This document shows positions 34,732-44,258 of a stretch of DNA of 57,432 bases, one piece after another (the first letter of the stretch is position 1; each line of letters begins with the position of its first letter). The stretch spans positions 1 to 57,432 of the forward strand of contig NZ_JAHESC010000048.1 of NCBI RefSeq assembly GCF_018598185.1, in the 5' to 3' direction. Under the pieces are notes generated by a model, which made no database searches, was not told the origin of the DNA, and saw only the letters and a list, made by a program, of their open reading frames with translations. This DNA is from Dawidia soli. Lineage in GTDB: Bacteria > Bacteroidota > Bacteroidia > Cytophagales > Cyclobacteriaceae. A program made the translations under genes and the position numbers.

Positions 34732-36275
34732 GATAATAATGCCGTTGCACCTTGCCGGGGAAGGATAATGGTAAAACAGCTTCCTTTGCCGGGCTTGCTC
34801 TGCAGGTCGATACGACCACCGTGGCTGCGGATTACACTCGCCACATAATGGAGCCCCAGTCCATAACCCTTTGTATTGTGAACATCGCCCGTGGGTATGC
34901 GGAAAAATTTCTCGAAGATCTTTTTCTGGTATTCCGCAGCAATACCCAGTCCCTCATCCTTTACGGACAGGCTTACTGAATCTGCCGCATTTTTTAGCGA
35001 CACCGTGATCACCGGACTTTTGGCGCTGTATTTCAACGCATTGTCAATGAGGTTATAGATGACATTCGTGAGGTGGATGGCGCCCCCGTGCAGCACGAAG
35101 TTGTTTCCCTCTTTATTATAATGTATCGTCGCTCCGCGGGTTTCAAAAACCATCTTCATCGAGACTATGATCTGTTGCGTGATGGTATCCATGTCTATCC
35201 TTTCGGGGCGGTAGTCGACACCGTTGGTTTCAAAAACCGATGTCTCCAGGATTTTATCCGTCATCACCGTCAGCCGGTTCAATTCATGTTGTGCTATGTC
35301 CAGGTAGGCCTGCGTGAGCGTGGGGTTGTCGATCGCATGAAAGTTCCGCAAAGCCTCGAGCGCCACACTGACCGTAGCTACCGGCGTTTTGAGCTCGTGC
35401 GTAACGTTGCTGATAAAGTCGTTCTTGGCCTCCATGAGACGTTGCTGCGCCCGGAGGTTCCGGAACATCACCAGAAATGCCGTAGCCGTAAGCAGCGTCA
35501 GGAAAAGAGCGAACAGAATTTGTGGTGTTATCTGCGCCAGGATGACGCCTCGTACATTTGCCAGCGATGCCGTGTATCGGCTTACCGGGTTGGTGCGTAC
35601 GGCATCCAGCGTGAGAGAGTCGGCGTACAGAGCGTTTTCACTTCGTTGCCCGGCTTCCTGCGCTGTTTCAAACTCGCTGGTAAATCCGAAGGGGCCTGGG
35701 TGCCGGCCATGCTCCGGGGGAGCTGTAACTGCATGGCGTATCGTGAAAGGCGTGTGTATGTTGGCCTTGCCGAGCGCTTCGCGGTATTGCATACGGAGCG
35801 TGTCCATATTCAATGTGTCGGTGGTGAGGCGTACGATGAAACTCTTGCCCGGGGCGGCCCTCATTTCACCACGGATCGTCTGAAGGCGCCCCGCAATCGG
35901 CCGAAGCATGTCCGGGCTGATGGAATCGCCGGTTGAGATGGCCGTATAGATCGCTACCTCGCCGCGTTCGTCATTGTCGCGAAGGTGTTTTATGTGATTG
36001 GCCCGATACGCGAGTGCCGGCCGTGCCGAGTCGCCTGTTAAACCATATTCTACCGAACGTGGCAGTGAATCTGCCGGAAGGATTTCTACGCTGCGCATAA
36101 AGAGCGAGTCCCGGAGCGTTATGACGGTAGTCCTGAAAATCATGCTGCTTTCGCGTCGCAGGCTATGAAATGCTTTTTCATACGAGCTCTGCAGCCAGAA
36201 AATTTGCAGGATGACCAGCAGCGCAAGACTGCAGATCATCAGCGCTATGGTTACGATGTTCTTGTTTTGCTTCAT
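34728..36275 (-). CDS. membrane sensor histidine kinase partnering the OmpR-type regulator
   Basis: 515 residues from the ATG at 36275; an in-frame ATG ten codons upstream is possible. Membrane helices at about 7-28 and 255-275 enclose a periplasmic sensor of about 225 residues. A HisKA domain (NVTHELKTPVATVSVALEAL) and HATPase_c follow (VIYNLIDNALKYS, DEGLGIA, GYGLGLHYV). It has the general layout of RprX-type kinases of Bacteroidota. The signal is unknown. Confidence 0.93.
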   Translation of the reverse strand: MKQNKNIVTIALMICSLALLVILQIFWLQSSYEKAFHSLRRESSMIFRTTVITLRDSLFMRSVEILPADSLPRSVEYGLTGDSARPALAYRANHIKHLRDNDERGEVAIYTAISTGDSISPDMLRPIAGRLQTIRGEMRAAPGKSFIVRLTTDTLNMDTLRMQYREALGKANIHTPFTIRHAVTAPPEHGRHPGPFGFTSEFETAQEAGQRSENALYADSLTLDAVRTNPVSRYTASLANVRGVILAQITPQILFALFLTLLTATAFLVMFRNLRAQQRLMEAKNDFISNVTHELKTPVATVSVALEALRNFHAIDNPTLTQAYLDIAQHELNRLTVMTDKILETSVFETNGVDYRPERIDMDTITQQIIVSMKMVFETRGATIHYNKEGNNFVLHGGAIHLTNVIYNLIDNALKYSAKSPVITVSLKNAADSVSLSVKDEGLGIAAEYQKKIFEKFFRIPTGDVHNTKGYGLGLHYVASVIRSHGGRIDLQSKPGKGSCFTIILPRQGATALLS

Positions 36276-36386
36276 GTTTTTTCGCGCTCCCTGTTCGATG
36301 GCCAAAGTTTTCCTGCCCGGTCATATTGATACCAACCGTTGCATCGTGCCGCCATAACACCCTAAAGCGGCGACGCATCGGTTATG

Positions 36387-36417
36387 CAAAGGTAATGCGA
36401 TCCACCGGCGTAACGAA
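36387..36417 (-). promoter_or_regulatory. promoter of the kinase/response-regulator operon
   Basis: On the minus strand TACCTTTG (complement of 36387-36394) is a perfect -7 box. TTCG (complement of 36414-36417) lies 19 bases upstream as a near-consensus -33 box. The implied leader is about 105 bases. The region is shared with the divergent GLPGLI gene. Confidence 0.55.
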
Positions 36418-36531
36418 CGGCTTTAACCTTAATTAACAATCCATTCAGACCTATTAACGGTGCAGAACCCCTCCGCACGGTAGCTTTACCATTGAATTCG
36501 ACGACCAGCTAACGCAAACCCATTGGACCGT

Positions 36532-37269
36532 ATGAAGAAAGTAATCATTATCAGTAGTATCCTGGCATCGCTTGCCGGAGCGCACGTCGGTTTCGGCCAG
36601 ACCTCTGCCGGTGTAATACGATATGAGGTAAAAATAAACCTGCATCGCCGCCTGCCGCCCGACCGTGAAGCCATGAAAGATGCAATTCCCGAATTCAACG
36701 TACACCAGGAAGAGCTCTTCTTCAACGAGACTGCTTCGCTTTACAAACCTGTGGAAGAGGATGAAGATGAGTTCGAAGCCGACGGCGGCGGCATGCGCAT
36801 GCGTTTCAGAAGGCCACAAGGTGAATATTATACCGACCAGGCAACGGCTGCATCCATCGTTCAGCAGGACATTATGGGAAAGAAGTACCTGGTACAGGAT
36901 TCATTGTTGGTGCTGCCCTGGAAATTAGGCGCCGGAACAAAAACGATCCTGGGGTATACATGTCGGCAGGCCACCTATTATAACGAAGCGCGCAAACAGG
37001 AGATCGTAGCCTGGTATACAGACAAGCTGCGGCCGTTTCTCGGCCCCGAGCGTTTCAATTCATTGCCCGGTGGCGTGCTGCAGGTAGATGTGAACGGTGG
37101 TGAAACGGTCATTACCGCACAACAGGTAGTCCTGCGCCCGTTAAAAAAGAATGAGCTGAAAGCGCCCACCGGTGGCGAGCGCATTACGCAAGCCGAATTC
37201 CAGAAAATATCCCACGAGCAAATGCAGCGGACGGGCAGAGGCCCCGGTGCCCCAGGCTCCAGACCCTGA
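36532..37269 (+). CDS. GLPGLI-family exported protein
   Basis: 245 residues from the ATG at 36532. A signal peptide to about residue 22 (HVGFGQ) is followed by the family pattern GVIRYEVKIN near the start, CRQATYYNEARKQEIVAWYT, and the naming motif in a variant form (FNSLPGGVLQVDV). The protein has an acidic stretch (EEDEDEFEADGGG) and a Gly/Pro-rich tail. GLPGLI proteins are commonly encoded beside TonB-receptor-like barrels, as here (12 bases apart), but their role is not established; envelope or metal/peptide handling has been suggested. Confidence 0.88.
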   Translation: MKKVIIISSILASLAGAHVGFGQTSAGVIRYEVKINLHRRLPPDREAMKDAIPEFNVHQEELFFNETASLYKPVEEDEDEFEADGGGMRMRFRRPQGEYYTDQATAASIVQQDIMGKKYLVQDSLLVLPWKLGAGTKTILGYTCRQATYYNEARKQEIVAWYTDKLRPFLGPERFNSLPGGVLQVDVNGGETVITAQQVVLRPLKKNELKAPTGGERITQAEFQKISHEQMQRTGRGPGAPGSRP

Positions 37270-37281
37270 TCGTATTCAATT

Positions 37282-40077
37282 ATGCAACGATTTCTATACC
37301 TGCTTTTTTTTGTTAGCCACATCGGCATCGCCCAGAAGCTCACGGTAAAAGGGCACCTGAAAGACACCACGGGGACTGCGCTGCCATCGGCGACCGTTAT
37401 GATCCTGAGCGCGAAAGATTCATCGCTCGTAAATTTCGATATGACCGCTGCTGACGGCGCTTTCGAAATACGGAATCTTGCCCGCCAGGAATATATACTC
37501 AAGATCACCTACCTGAGCTATGCCACGCTCGTGCAGAAGATCTCTCCCTCCAGCGGGAACGAGGTGGATGTCGGCGATCTGCGTATGCAACCCCAGGCAC
37601 GACAGCTTGGCGAAGTAACGGTGGAAGACGATGCCCCCGTACGCGTAAAACGCGATACGATAGAATTTAACGCCAACGTTTTTAAAACGAATGAGAATGC
37701 CGTTGTAGAAGATCTGCTTAAAAAACTGCCCGGTGTGGAAGTTGACAACGATGGTACCATACGTGCCCAGGGCGAGCAGGTAAAACGCATTACGGTAGAC
37801 GGCAAAGAATTCTTCGGCACGGATCCCAAGCTCGCCACACGAAACCTGCCCGCCGATGCCATCGACAAAGTGCAGGTATTCGATAAAAAATCCGACCAGG
37901 CCGTATTCTCCGGGATAGACGACGGCCAGCGCGAAAAGACCATCAACCTCGCGCTCAAAGAAGAAAAACGGAATGGCGCTTTCGGTACGCTGATGGGTGG
38001 AGTCGGAACAAACGACCGGTACCAGGCACGAGCAAGCCTCAACCGCTTTCGCAAACAGGAGCAACTGTCGTTGCTCGGCATGGCCAACAACATAAACGAA
38101 CAGGGCTTCGGCATAGACGACTACATGAGCTTTACCGGTGGCTCGCAGCAAATGGCCGCCGGTGGGGGTGGCGTTGTGCGGATGACGATCAGTCCCAATA
38201 ACCCGTCCGGCGTATCGCTCAACCCCGGAGGACGCAACAGCGGCATGATGACGAACTATGCGGGGGGCGTAAATTATAATAAGAACCTTACCAGAAATAC
38301 GGAACTGAGCACCAGCTACTTCTATAATCACCTGGACCATAACCTCCTCCAGACTACCGAGCGCATCAACTTCGCTCCCAGCGGGGACCTCACCTTCAAC
38401 CAGAACAGCCGTCAGAACAATACGAATACTAACCATCGTCTGAACGCGATCATCGATCATAAAATCGATTCTCTGAACTCGCTCAAGTTCACAACGAATG
38501 TGACATACAACGAAACCGATACCAATGAATCCAGCACGAGCGAAAACCAGGCTACGGACGGAAGTCTTCTGAATGACAACAACACACGAACCGTTGCCGA
38601 TGGCACATCGCTTACGGCAAACAACTCGTTGCTATGGCGTCATCGCTTTGCAAAGAAAGGACGTACCCTGTCGGTAAATGCGCAGTTGAATGTAACCGAT
38701 ACGGATCGCAGGGGCAGCATCGATGCCCTTACCAACTACTACACACAGTCGGAGGGAGGCGTGCAGACGTTGCAAACCAACGACCTGGCCACCAACACCC
38801 TTACCTACAGCGGTACATTGTCGTATACAGAACCGCTGGGGGGGCGCAAATACCTGGAAGCAAACTATAGCTACCGGGCCAACCGGAACGACGTCAGGAA
38901 AAACGTATTCGACGTGAACAGTGGCGAGCCCGTAGCCAACGACAGCCTGAGCAACTTGTATACCAGCAACTACCAATACCACCGCGGGGGGCTGAACTTC
39001 CGCCTCAACCGGTCTGACTACACGATAACGGTAGGGGCGGGTGTGCAGCAGACATTTCTCGATGGCGAGCTGAAGCTGTCCGGTACAACCCTATCCAAGT
39101 CTTATCGCAATGTGCTGCCCGTAGCGCGGTTCAATTACGATTTCACGTCTACCCGGCATCTGCGGTTCGACTATGAAACATCGGTGACGGAGCCGACCTT
39201 ACAGCAGCTTCAGCCCGTGGTGGACAACAGCGATCCGCTCAACCTTTTCGTGGGCAATCCCGGTCTGCGGCCAGCCTATGCGCACAACGTACGCCTCCAC
39301 TACATGATGTTCAACCCGGCATCGTTCGTGAACTTCTTCGGCTTTGCGGATATTACGTATACAAAGAACGCCATCACCAACTCACAGGCATACACGGAAG
39401 AAAGTATTCGGATATCAAAACCCGTAAACGTAGACAATACACTGCGTCTGAACGGAAATGCAACCGTCGGATTCCCCATTCAAAGGCTCAACAGCCGCTT
39501 CAGCATAACGGCCACGGCTTCGCGGCAAAAGGGCGTGAACGTCATCGACGATCTTCAAAGCACCATCGCCCAGAATACGCTCGGCGGGCGCTTCCGCTAC
39601 GATTACCGCTTTAAGGAAATATTCGATTTCAGTCTCGGCGCAAACATCAGTCGTCAGTCTACTACCTATGCGTTCGATGCCGCCTCCAATCAGCTGTATT
39701 ATAACAATAGCTACACTGCCGAGGGGAATCTTCACCTCTTCGATAACATGTATTTGCTGAGCTCGTCCCTGGAGTATCTTACTTACGAAAGCAAAACTAG
39801 CGATTACCGCCAGGCAATACCCTTTCTCAACCTATCCATTTCCCGCTATATCCTTAAAGCCAAAAGCGGCGAGCTTAAACTATCCGTCAATAACCTGCTC
39901 GATGAGAGCGCCGGCGTATCCCAGACCGCCGATGTAAACTACTTTCAACGGCAGGTCACCAATTCCCTCGGCCGTTACTACATGCTAACGTTCATCTATT
40001 CCCTCAACAAACAGCTTAACCCCCTGGGCGGCATGCGTCCACCCCCGGGGGGCGGTATGAGATTCATCAGACCTTAA
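37282..40077 (+). CDS. TonB-receptor-like outer-membrane beta-barrel protein
   Basis: 931 residues. Signal peptide (to AQK, about 17), carboxypeptidase-regulatory-like domain (VKGHLKDTTGTALPSATVMI), plug-like domain (VVEDLLKKLPGVEVDNDGTI, RITVDGKEFFGTDPKLATRN) and a C-terminal barrel of the OMP_b-brl_3 kind. The tail MRPPPGGGMRFIRP is Gly/Pro/Met-rich, like that of the GLPGLI protein. The two genes form an operon probably controlled by the divergent two-component system. The transported ligand is unknown. No SusD partner is present. Confidence 0.92.
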   Translation: MQRFLYLLFFVSHIGIAQKLTVKGHLKDTTGTALPSATVMILSAKDSSLVNFDMTAADGAFEIRNLARQEYILKITYLSYATLVQKISPSSGNEVDVGDLRMQPQARQLGEVTVEDDAPVRVKRDTIEFNANVFKTNENAVVEDLLKKLPGVEVDNDGTIRAQGEQVKRITVDGKEFFGTDPKLATRNLPADAIDKVQVFDKKSDQAVFSGIDDGQREKTINLALKEEKRNGAFGTLMGGVGTNDRYQARASLNRFRKQEQLSLLGMANNINEQGFGIDDYMSFTGGSQQMAAGGGGVVRMTISPNNPSGVSLNPGGRNSGMMTNYAGGVNYNKNLTRNTELSTSYFYNHLDHNLLQTTERINFAPSGDLTFNQNSRQNNTNTNHRLNAIIDHKIDSLNSLKFTTNVTYNETDTNESSTSENQATDGSLLNDNNTRTVADGTSLTANNSLLWRHRFAKKGRTLSVNAQLNVTDTDRRGSIDALTNYYTQSEGGVQTLQTNDLATNTLTYSGTLSYTEPLGGRKYLEANYSYRANRNDVRKNVFDVNSGEPVANDSLSNLYTSNYQYHRGGLNFRLNRSDYTITVGAGVQQTFLDGELKLSGTTLSKSYRNVLPVARFNYDFTSTRHLRFDYETSVTEPTLQQLQPVVDNSDPLNLFVGNPGLRPAYAHNVRLHYMMFNPASFVNFFGFADITYTKNAITNSQAYTEESIRISKPVNVDNTLRLNGNATVGFPIQRLNSRFSITATASRQKGVNVIDDLQSTIAQNTLGGRFRYDYRFKEIFDFSLGANISRQSTTYAFDAASNQLYYNNSYTAEGNLHLFDNMYLLSSSLEYLTYESKTSDYRQAIPFLNLSISRYILKAKSGELKLSVNNLLDESAGVSQTADVNYFQRQVTNSLGRYYMLTFIYSLNKQLNPLGGMRPPPGGGMRFIRP

Positions 40078-40337
40078 ATGCGTTTCTCTTTCTTCCCTGA
40101 AGCATTTATCGGGACGTACTGGCGATGAATAAGTGGTTTGTACCAGGGGTTCAGCAGCACCCGCAAGCTTTTTAGATCATCCCGGAAGCGGCGCCAATTG
40201 TTCAGCCAGGTATATGCGTGGCACATTCCCGGAGGTGGATCCTTTGGCTGGAAGCGTGGCGCCGTTTTGGGCAGTTCGAGAGAGCCTTTTTGGCATAACA
40301 GTCTATAGGTAATTGGAACAGAAAAGTTTACACACAA
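40074..40337 (-). CDS. short hypothetical frame or gene fragment
   Basis: 87 codons on the minus strand, overlapping the end of the receptor gene by four bases. The second half (WLNNWRRFRDDLKSLRVLLN) has a faint likeness to the C-terminus of IS5-type transposases, too weak to name. It may be a fragment left by a mobile element. Confidence 0.25.
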   Translation of the reverse strand: MCVNFSVPITYRLLCQKGSLELPKTAPRFQPKDPPPGMCHAYTWLNNWRRFRDDLKSLRVLLNPWYKPLIHRQYVPINASGKKEKRI

Positions 40338-41049
40338 GATTGTGACAATTTTATGAGACTAATATTATAATAACGGTCTAAAGTGCAAATCGGAGAGGTG
40401 AATTGGTTACAAAACGGGCTACTATAGTACATGGAGAGGTTTGTTTTTTGTAAACAATTTTATCTCCTTAACTCGTATTAGTTTATTTTTTTTTTGATAT
40501 TTGGCTATTCGGAGTCAAAAAAGGTTGATGAGAAAGTTAGCGAAAAGACTGTTGGTGAATGGCAACCTGGCGAAGAAGATGTTTCAATTTACTATGAAAA
40601 TCCCCAAACTCTTGATCAACACTTAGATTGCATAGCTGATGCTAAACTTTTTTTGGTCAGGGCTGGTAATTGGATTATAGTTTATAAGTACAGAAGAATC
40701 ACGCGACGAAGTAAGATTTGTGTAATAATCGCTGATGAATGATCAGTAGGTTGGTTAAAAGATGCCTTGTGAAAATGCATCCTTACTTTAAGCAGTAATT
40801 TGGAAGATAGATAGTGCCGGAAAAGTCCCTTTTTGATTTGGTAATACATAGTCAAATGTGACGCTTGAGAAACAGCGGTGCTCGACAGGTACAGCTATGT
40901 CATGAAGATCAGCCGGAACTGACTTTATGATGAGATGTTCATGTGTGTTTTTTGTAATCTCCTGTTGTTCTTACTAACGATAGCGTATTGTATGTTAAAC
41001 TAAAGTATAATTATGTTAGACGAAGTGTACCTATTCTAATCCTCCTCAA
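40338..41049. other. fragment-rich stretch without an intact gene
   Basis: Two coherent but start-less frames are visible. On the plus strand 40494-40742 reads FGYSESKKVDEKVSEKTVGE and on to IADE, directly after a run of ten T (40486-40495). On the minus strand 40788-40970 reads EITKNTHEHLIIKSVPADLH and ends FPALSIFQITA. Neither has an ATG or ribosome-binding site and I recognise neither. Both look like remains of genes. The last 60 bases should hold the promoter of the cargo gene at 41050. Confidence 0.45.
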
Positions 41050-44000
41050 ATGAAAAAGTTATTACTCATCCTACTGTTACCAGTGCTGATAGGCACCGGG
41101 CAGCTTGCCGCGCAAGTCACGCCGGCCACTCAAGGAGTGGACTGTGGTGGTATTGCGACAATCAATGTAGCCGTAAACGGCGCGCTTTATTATGCCACCA
41201 CGACGGGTGGTCTTGTTATCCGAGACAATGGTGTCGACAAAGCACTGCTTGTGACCACCCAGGGAACACTGACCGTACGAGCTGCTTCCGGCAGCGGGGA
41301 AGTTCTCATATCACTGGCCAGCAATCCGGATGTTGTGGTCGGGCGAGCGGCGGTGACGATAAATCCGTTGCCCATAGGTGATATCTCTGGCACCGGCCTT
41401 TCAAATGGGATCAGTTGTATCGCGTCGGACGGGACAGGAACGTATTCAATTCCCACTATACCCGGGGCGAATTACATCTGGCGGATCACAAACGGAGGCC
41501 AGCATACCCGGATCCTGAGTGGTGCGAATACCAATACAGTAACCGTCGAATCGATCAACGAAGGTAACTCATCGCTTACGGTGTATGTATATAACGATTG
41601 TACCGCAGAGCTTTGCGCGGCCATCAGCAGAAGCATAAGGATCAAAAAGACCTTTACACTTGCCCCCGATGAAACCTTTGGCGGCCCCGCCTGTATGGAC
41701 GCTTCTGTGCTGGGAGAGGACAATATCCTGGTTTACAGCGTAAAACCCTACCTGGGATTGTATGATACGCGAAACGACTACGCGTGGACGCTGAGCGCCG
41801 GCCTGGAGGAATTGTACCGCAGTGCCGATGGAAGCAGTATTTCTCTGCGGGTAAACGACCCTTCTGTTGACCAGGAAGTAAGCATCGTGGTGGGTGCTGC
41901 CTGCAACGGCCAGAGCAACAGGCTGACAAAAATATTGAAAGCTCCTGCCCCGGCGCCTACGTTTGCTTCTGAGTCATTTTGCGTGAGCGATGTGACCGGT
42001 ACCCAGGCGACGTTTGCCGTGACCAACAATCCGGATGGAAAATTCAGCTATAATTGGATATTGCCGGCCAACTGGACGATCGTTTCTTCCAATGGCCCGG
42101 ATAAAACGCAGGTAACGATTCAATTCAACAACACAGGTCCCGGCAACATTACGGTGGCGGCTTCGCACGATGGCTGCGGTACCAAGTTCTCTACGTTTGG
42201 TGTAAACCGGTACCCGGCGGTCGCTTCACCGATCTCCGGAGCAACGTGTGTGGCTTTTGGTGCTATCACGCCGCTTACCTATAGCGTACAGGGTGGTGGA
42301 AGCAATACCTATAAATGGGAAGTTATTCCTGCGTCTGCAGCCTGGACGGTAACCACCGGTAACGGAGCGTCCATTGATATCATTCCGGCGTTTGGAAATA
42401 TCCCCGCCAGCGGACAGGTAGAAGTGCGTGCGACGATAGAAGGGAATTGCGGCACGGCACCGGTAGTCAGCTCCCTCCTGGTAAACGTAGGCCCGGGCAA
42501 ACCGGCGGCGATCACCGGTACCGCATGTGTACCGTTTGGTACGGGGTCCCTTACGTACAGCATAACGCCGGTACTTCGAGCGACCGGTTACAAATGGACC
42601 ATACCTCAAACCTGGAGTGTTACGGGAGGTACGGATGGCACCAGTGTGACAGTAAATACCAATAACACCAATGGTCAGCTGAAAGTAGCCGCGTTGGGAT
42701 GCTCGGTTGCCGCCACCAGTGCGGAAACCACGCTTGACGTGACGATGGGCCCTCCGCTACCGGGTAACATCACAGGATTGGAATGTGTGGCGTATGGCAC
42801 TACCGGAATGACCTATAACATTGCCCCGGTGGCCAATGCAACCGGCTACGAATGGGAGGTTCCGGCTGGATGGACGAAATCCGTCAGCGCCGATCAGCTT
42901 ACGGTTACCGCTACTCCTACCAACAATACATCGGGCGATGTAAGGGTGCGGGCGCTGGGCTGCAGTAGCGGTGCTAACAGTGCGTTTAAAGCATTGACGG
43001 TGAACGTGGGACCGCCGCAACCCGGCACGATCACAGGTCCAATCTGTATCACATCGCCGGGAGGCAACGTGGTGTATAGTGTTACACCGGTAGCCAATGC
43101 AAACGGCTATGCCTGGAACTTCCCTCCGGGCTGGGTAGTCGACGGTTCCAGCAACAGCGCTTCCATCAACGTAACTCCGAACAGTACGGGTGGTGAAGTA
43201 GGCGTCGTTGCGTTGGGATGTAACACCGGTACCAATAGTGCCAAGCAGGCCATAACAGTAACGCCGGCACCCGTCCAGCCGGGTGTAATCAGCTACGATG
43301 TTTTCGATGGCAATCCTAGTTCAGTCAATACGTGTATCGGTAAGGGTGCAGTTCAAAGTGTTACCTTCTCCATACCAGGGCAAGTCCCCGGAGCTCAAAA
43401 TTACACATGGACCTTCCCGGCGGCATGGAATGCTCCCCCGATCACAACCACCGGTTTGACCGCGCAAGTGTCGACGGATGCGGCAACCGCCGGCGAGATT
43501 TCAGTAGTCGCGAATGGCAGCGTCGCAGGTTGCAACAGTTCGGCACGGACATTACAAGTTGTTCGCGGAGGATTGGAATTCTGTGTGGATGTGTTTACGA
43601 TTCCAAACTTTAAAGGATATGCTATCATGGAGGGAACCGTTACAAACGGTACTCCGGTAAGCTACGCCTGGTACATTGGCAGTGTTACAGGCACGCCGGC
43701 TTCAACGGAGAGCGCTTTGTTTGGTCCCGCGGCAACGATCGGCACAAAAACAGTATACGTTGTTATTGTCGATGATGGTGGTTGTACCACAACCCTCGCA
43801 ATCCCCGGAACGGTCACCCCCACAGAGGATATTTGTACGGAAGGAGGCATTATGCCGCAGTCTGCGAGCGCACGCGTCTCTACGAGCGCCCGGAATATCG
43901 CCAAGCAAGCCGGTTTATCTGAATCTGAAAGTGTATCGGGAAGCAGCCTGAAGCTATTCCCGAATCCTTCGGCGGATGATATCAATATTGTGCTCCCGGA

Positions 44001-44178
44001 CAATGTTGCGAGCGCAAGCGTCACTATTTACAACGCTTCGGGCACGTTGACGAAGGCACTGCCAGGAGTAGAAAAGGAAACAAAACTGGATATTCGTGAC
44101 TATCCGGACGGAACCTACATCGTTCTGGTCCGCACAGCATCGGGTATACTCCACAATAAATTCGTCGTGAAGCATTAG
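41050..44178 (+). CDS. large T9SS cargo protein with Ig/PKD-like repeats and type A sorting domain
   Basis: 1042 residues. Signal peptide MKKLLLILLLPVLIGTGQLAAQ. The body is a series of about nine Ig/PKD-like domains of 80-100 residues; the best conserved (about 395-740) repeat the pattern C(I/V)xxGTxxxTYxVxPVxxAxGYxW and ALGCxxxxNSA, each with its own cysteine pair. The last 75 residues (SLKLFPNPSADDINIVLPD, GTYIVLVRTASG, ending VVKH) are a type A sorting domain read by the type IX secretion system. The protein is thus secreted or surface-anchored, probably an adhesin or matrix component. It is a clear paralogue of 47012-49885, from which it differs by an extra N-terminal domain. Confidence 0.9.
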   Translation: MKKLLLILLLPVLIGTGQLAAQVTPATQGVDCGGIATINVAVNGALYYATTTGGLVIRDNGVDKALLVTTQGTLTVRAASGSGEVLISLASNPDVVVGRAAVTINPLPIGDISGTGLSNGISCIASDGTGTYSIPTIPGANYIWRITNGGQHTRILSGANTNTVTVESINEGNSSLTVYVYNDCTAELCAAISRSIRIKKTFTLAPDETFGGPACMDASVLGEDNILVYSVKPYLGLYDTRNDYAWTLSAGLEELYRSADGSSISLRVNDPSVDQEVSIVVGAACNGQSNRLTKILKAPAPAPTFASESFCVSDVTGTQATFAVTNNPDGKFSYNWILPANWTIVSSNGPDKTQVTIQFNNTGPGNITVAASHDGCGTKFSTFGVNRYPAVASPISGATCVAFGAITPLTYSVQGGGSNTYKWEVIPASAAWTVTTGNGASIDIIPAFGNIPASGQVEVRATIEGNCGTAPVVSSLLVNVGPGKPAAITGTACVPFGTGSLTYSITPVLRATGYKWTIPQTWSVTGGTDGTSVTVNTNNTNGQLKVAALGCSVAATSAETTLDVTMGPPLPGNITGLECVAYGTTGMTYNIAPVANATGYEWEVPAGWTKSVSADQLTVTATPTNNTSGDVRVRALGCSSGANSAFKALTVNVGPPQPGTITGPICITSPGGNVVYSVTPVANANGYAWNFPPGWVVDGSSNSASINVTPNSTGGEVGVVALGCNTGTNSAKQAITVTPAPVQPGVISYDVFDGNPSSVNTCIGKGAVQSVTFSIPGQVPGAQNYTWTFPAAWNAPPITTTGLTAQVSTDAATAGEISVVANGSVAGCNSSARTLQVVRGGLEFCVDVFTIPNFKGYAIMEGTVTNGTPVSYAWYIGSVTGTPASTESALFGPAATIGTKTVYVVIVDDGGCTTTLAIPGTVTPTEDICTEGGIMPQSASARVSTSARNIAKQAGLSESESVSGSSLKLFPNPSADDINIVLPDNVASASVTIYNASGTLTKALPGVEKETKLDIRDYPDGTYIVLVRTASGILHNKFVVKH

Positions 44179-44206
44179 TAGTCAGCGACGTTCTAAATAA
44201 AACAAC

Positions 44207-44246
44207 AATCCCACTTCAGCCGGTCGTTATCGGTTGGAGTGGGATT
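44207..44246 (+). terminator. intergenic hairpin behind the first cargo gene
   Basis: A two-part stem: AATCCCACT (44207-44215) with AGTGGGATT (44238-44246), and inside it CAGCCG/CGGTTG closed by an eight-base loop. No T run follows, so it may be a weak terminator or a processing site between two cargo genes. It ends only 12 bases before the next start codon. Confidence 0.45.
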
Positions 44247-44258
44247 ATCACGAAAAGT

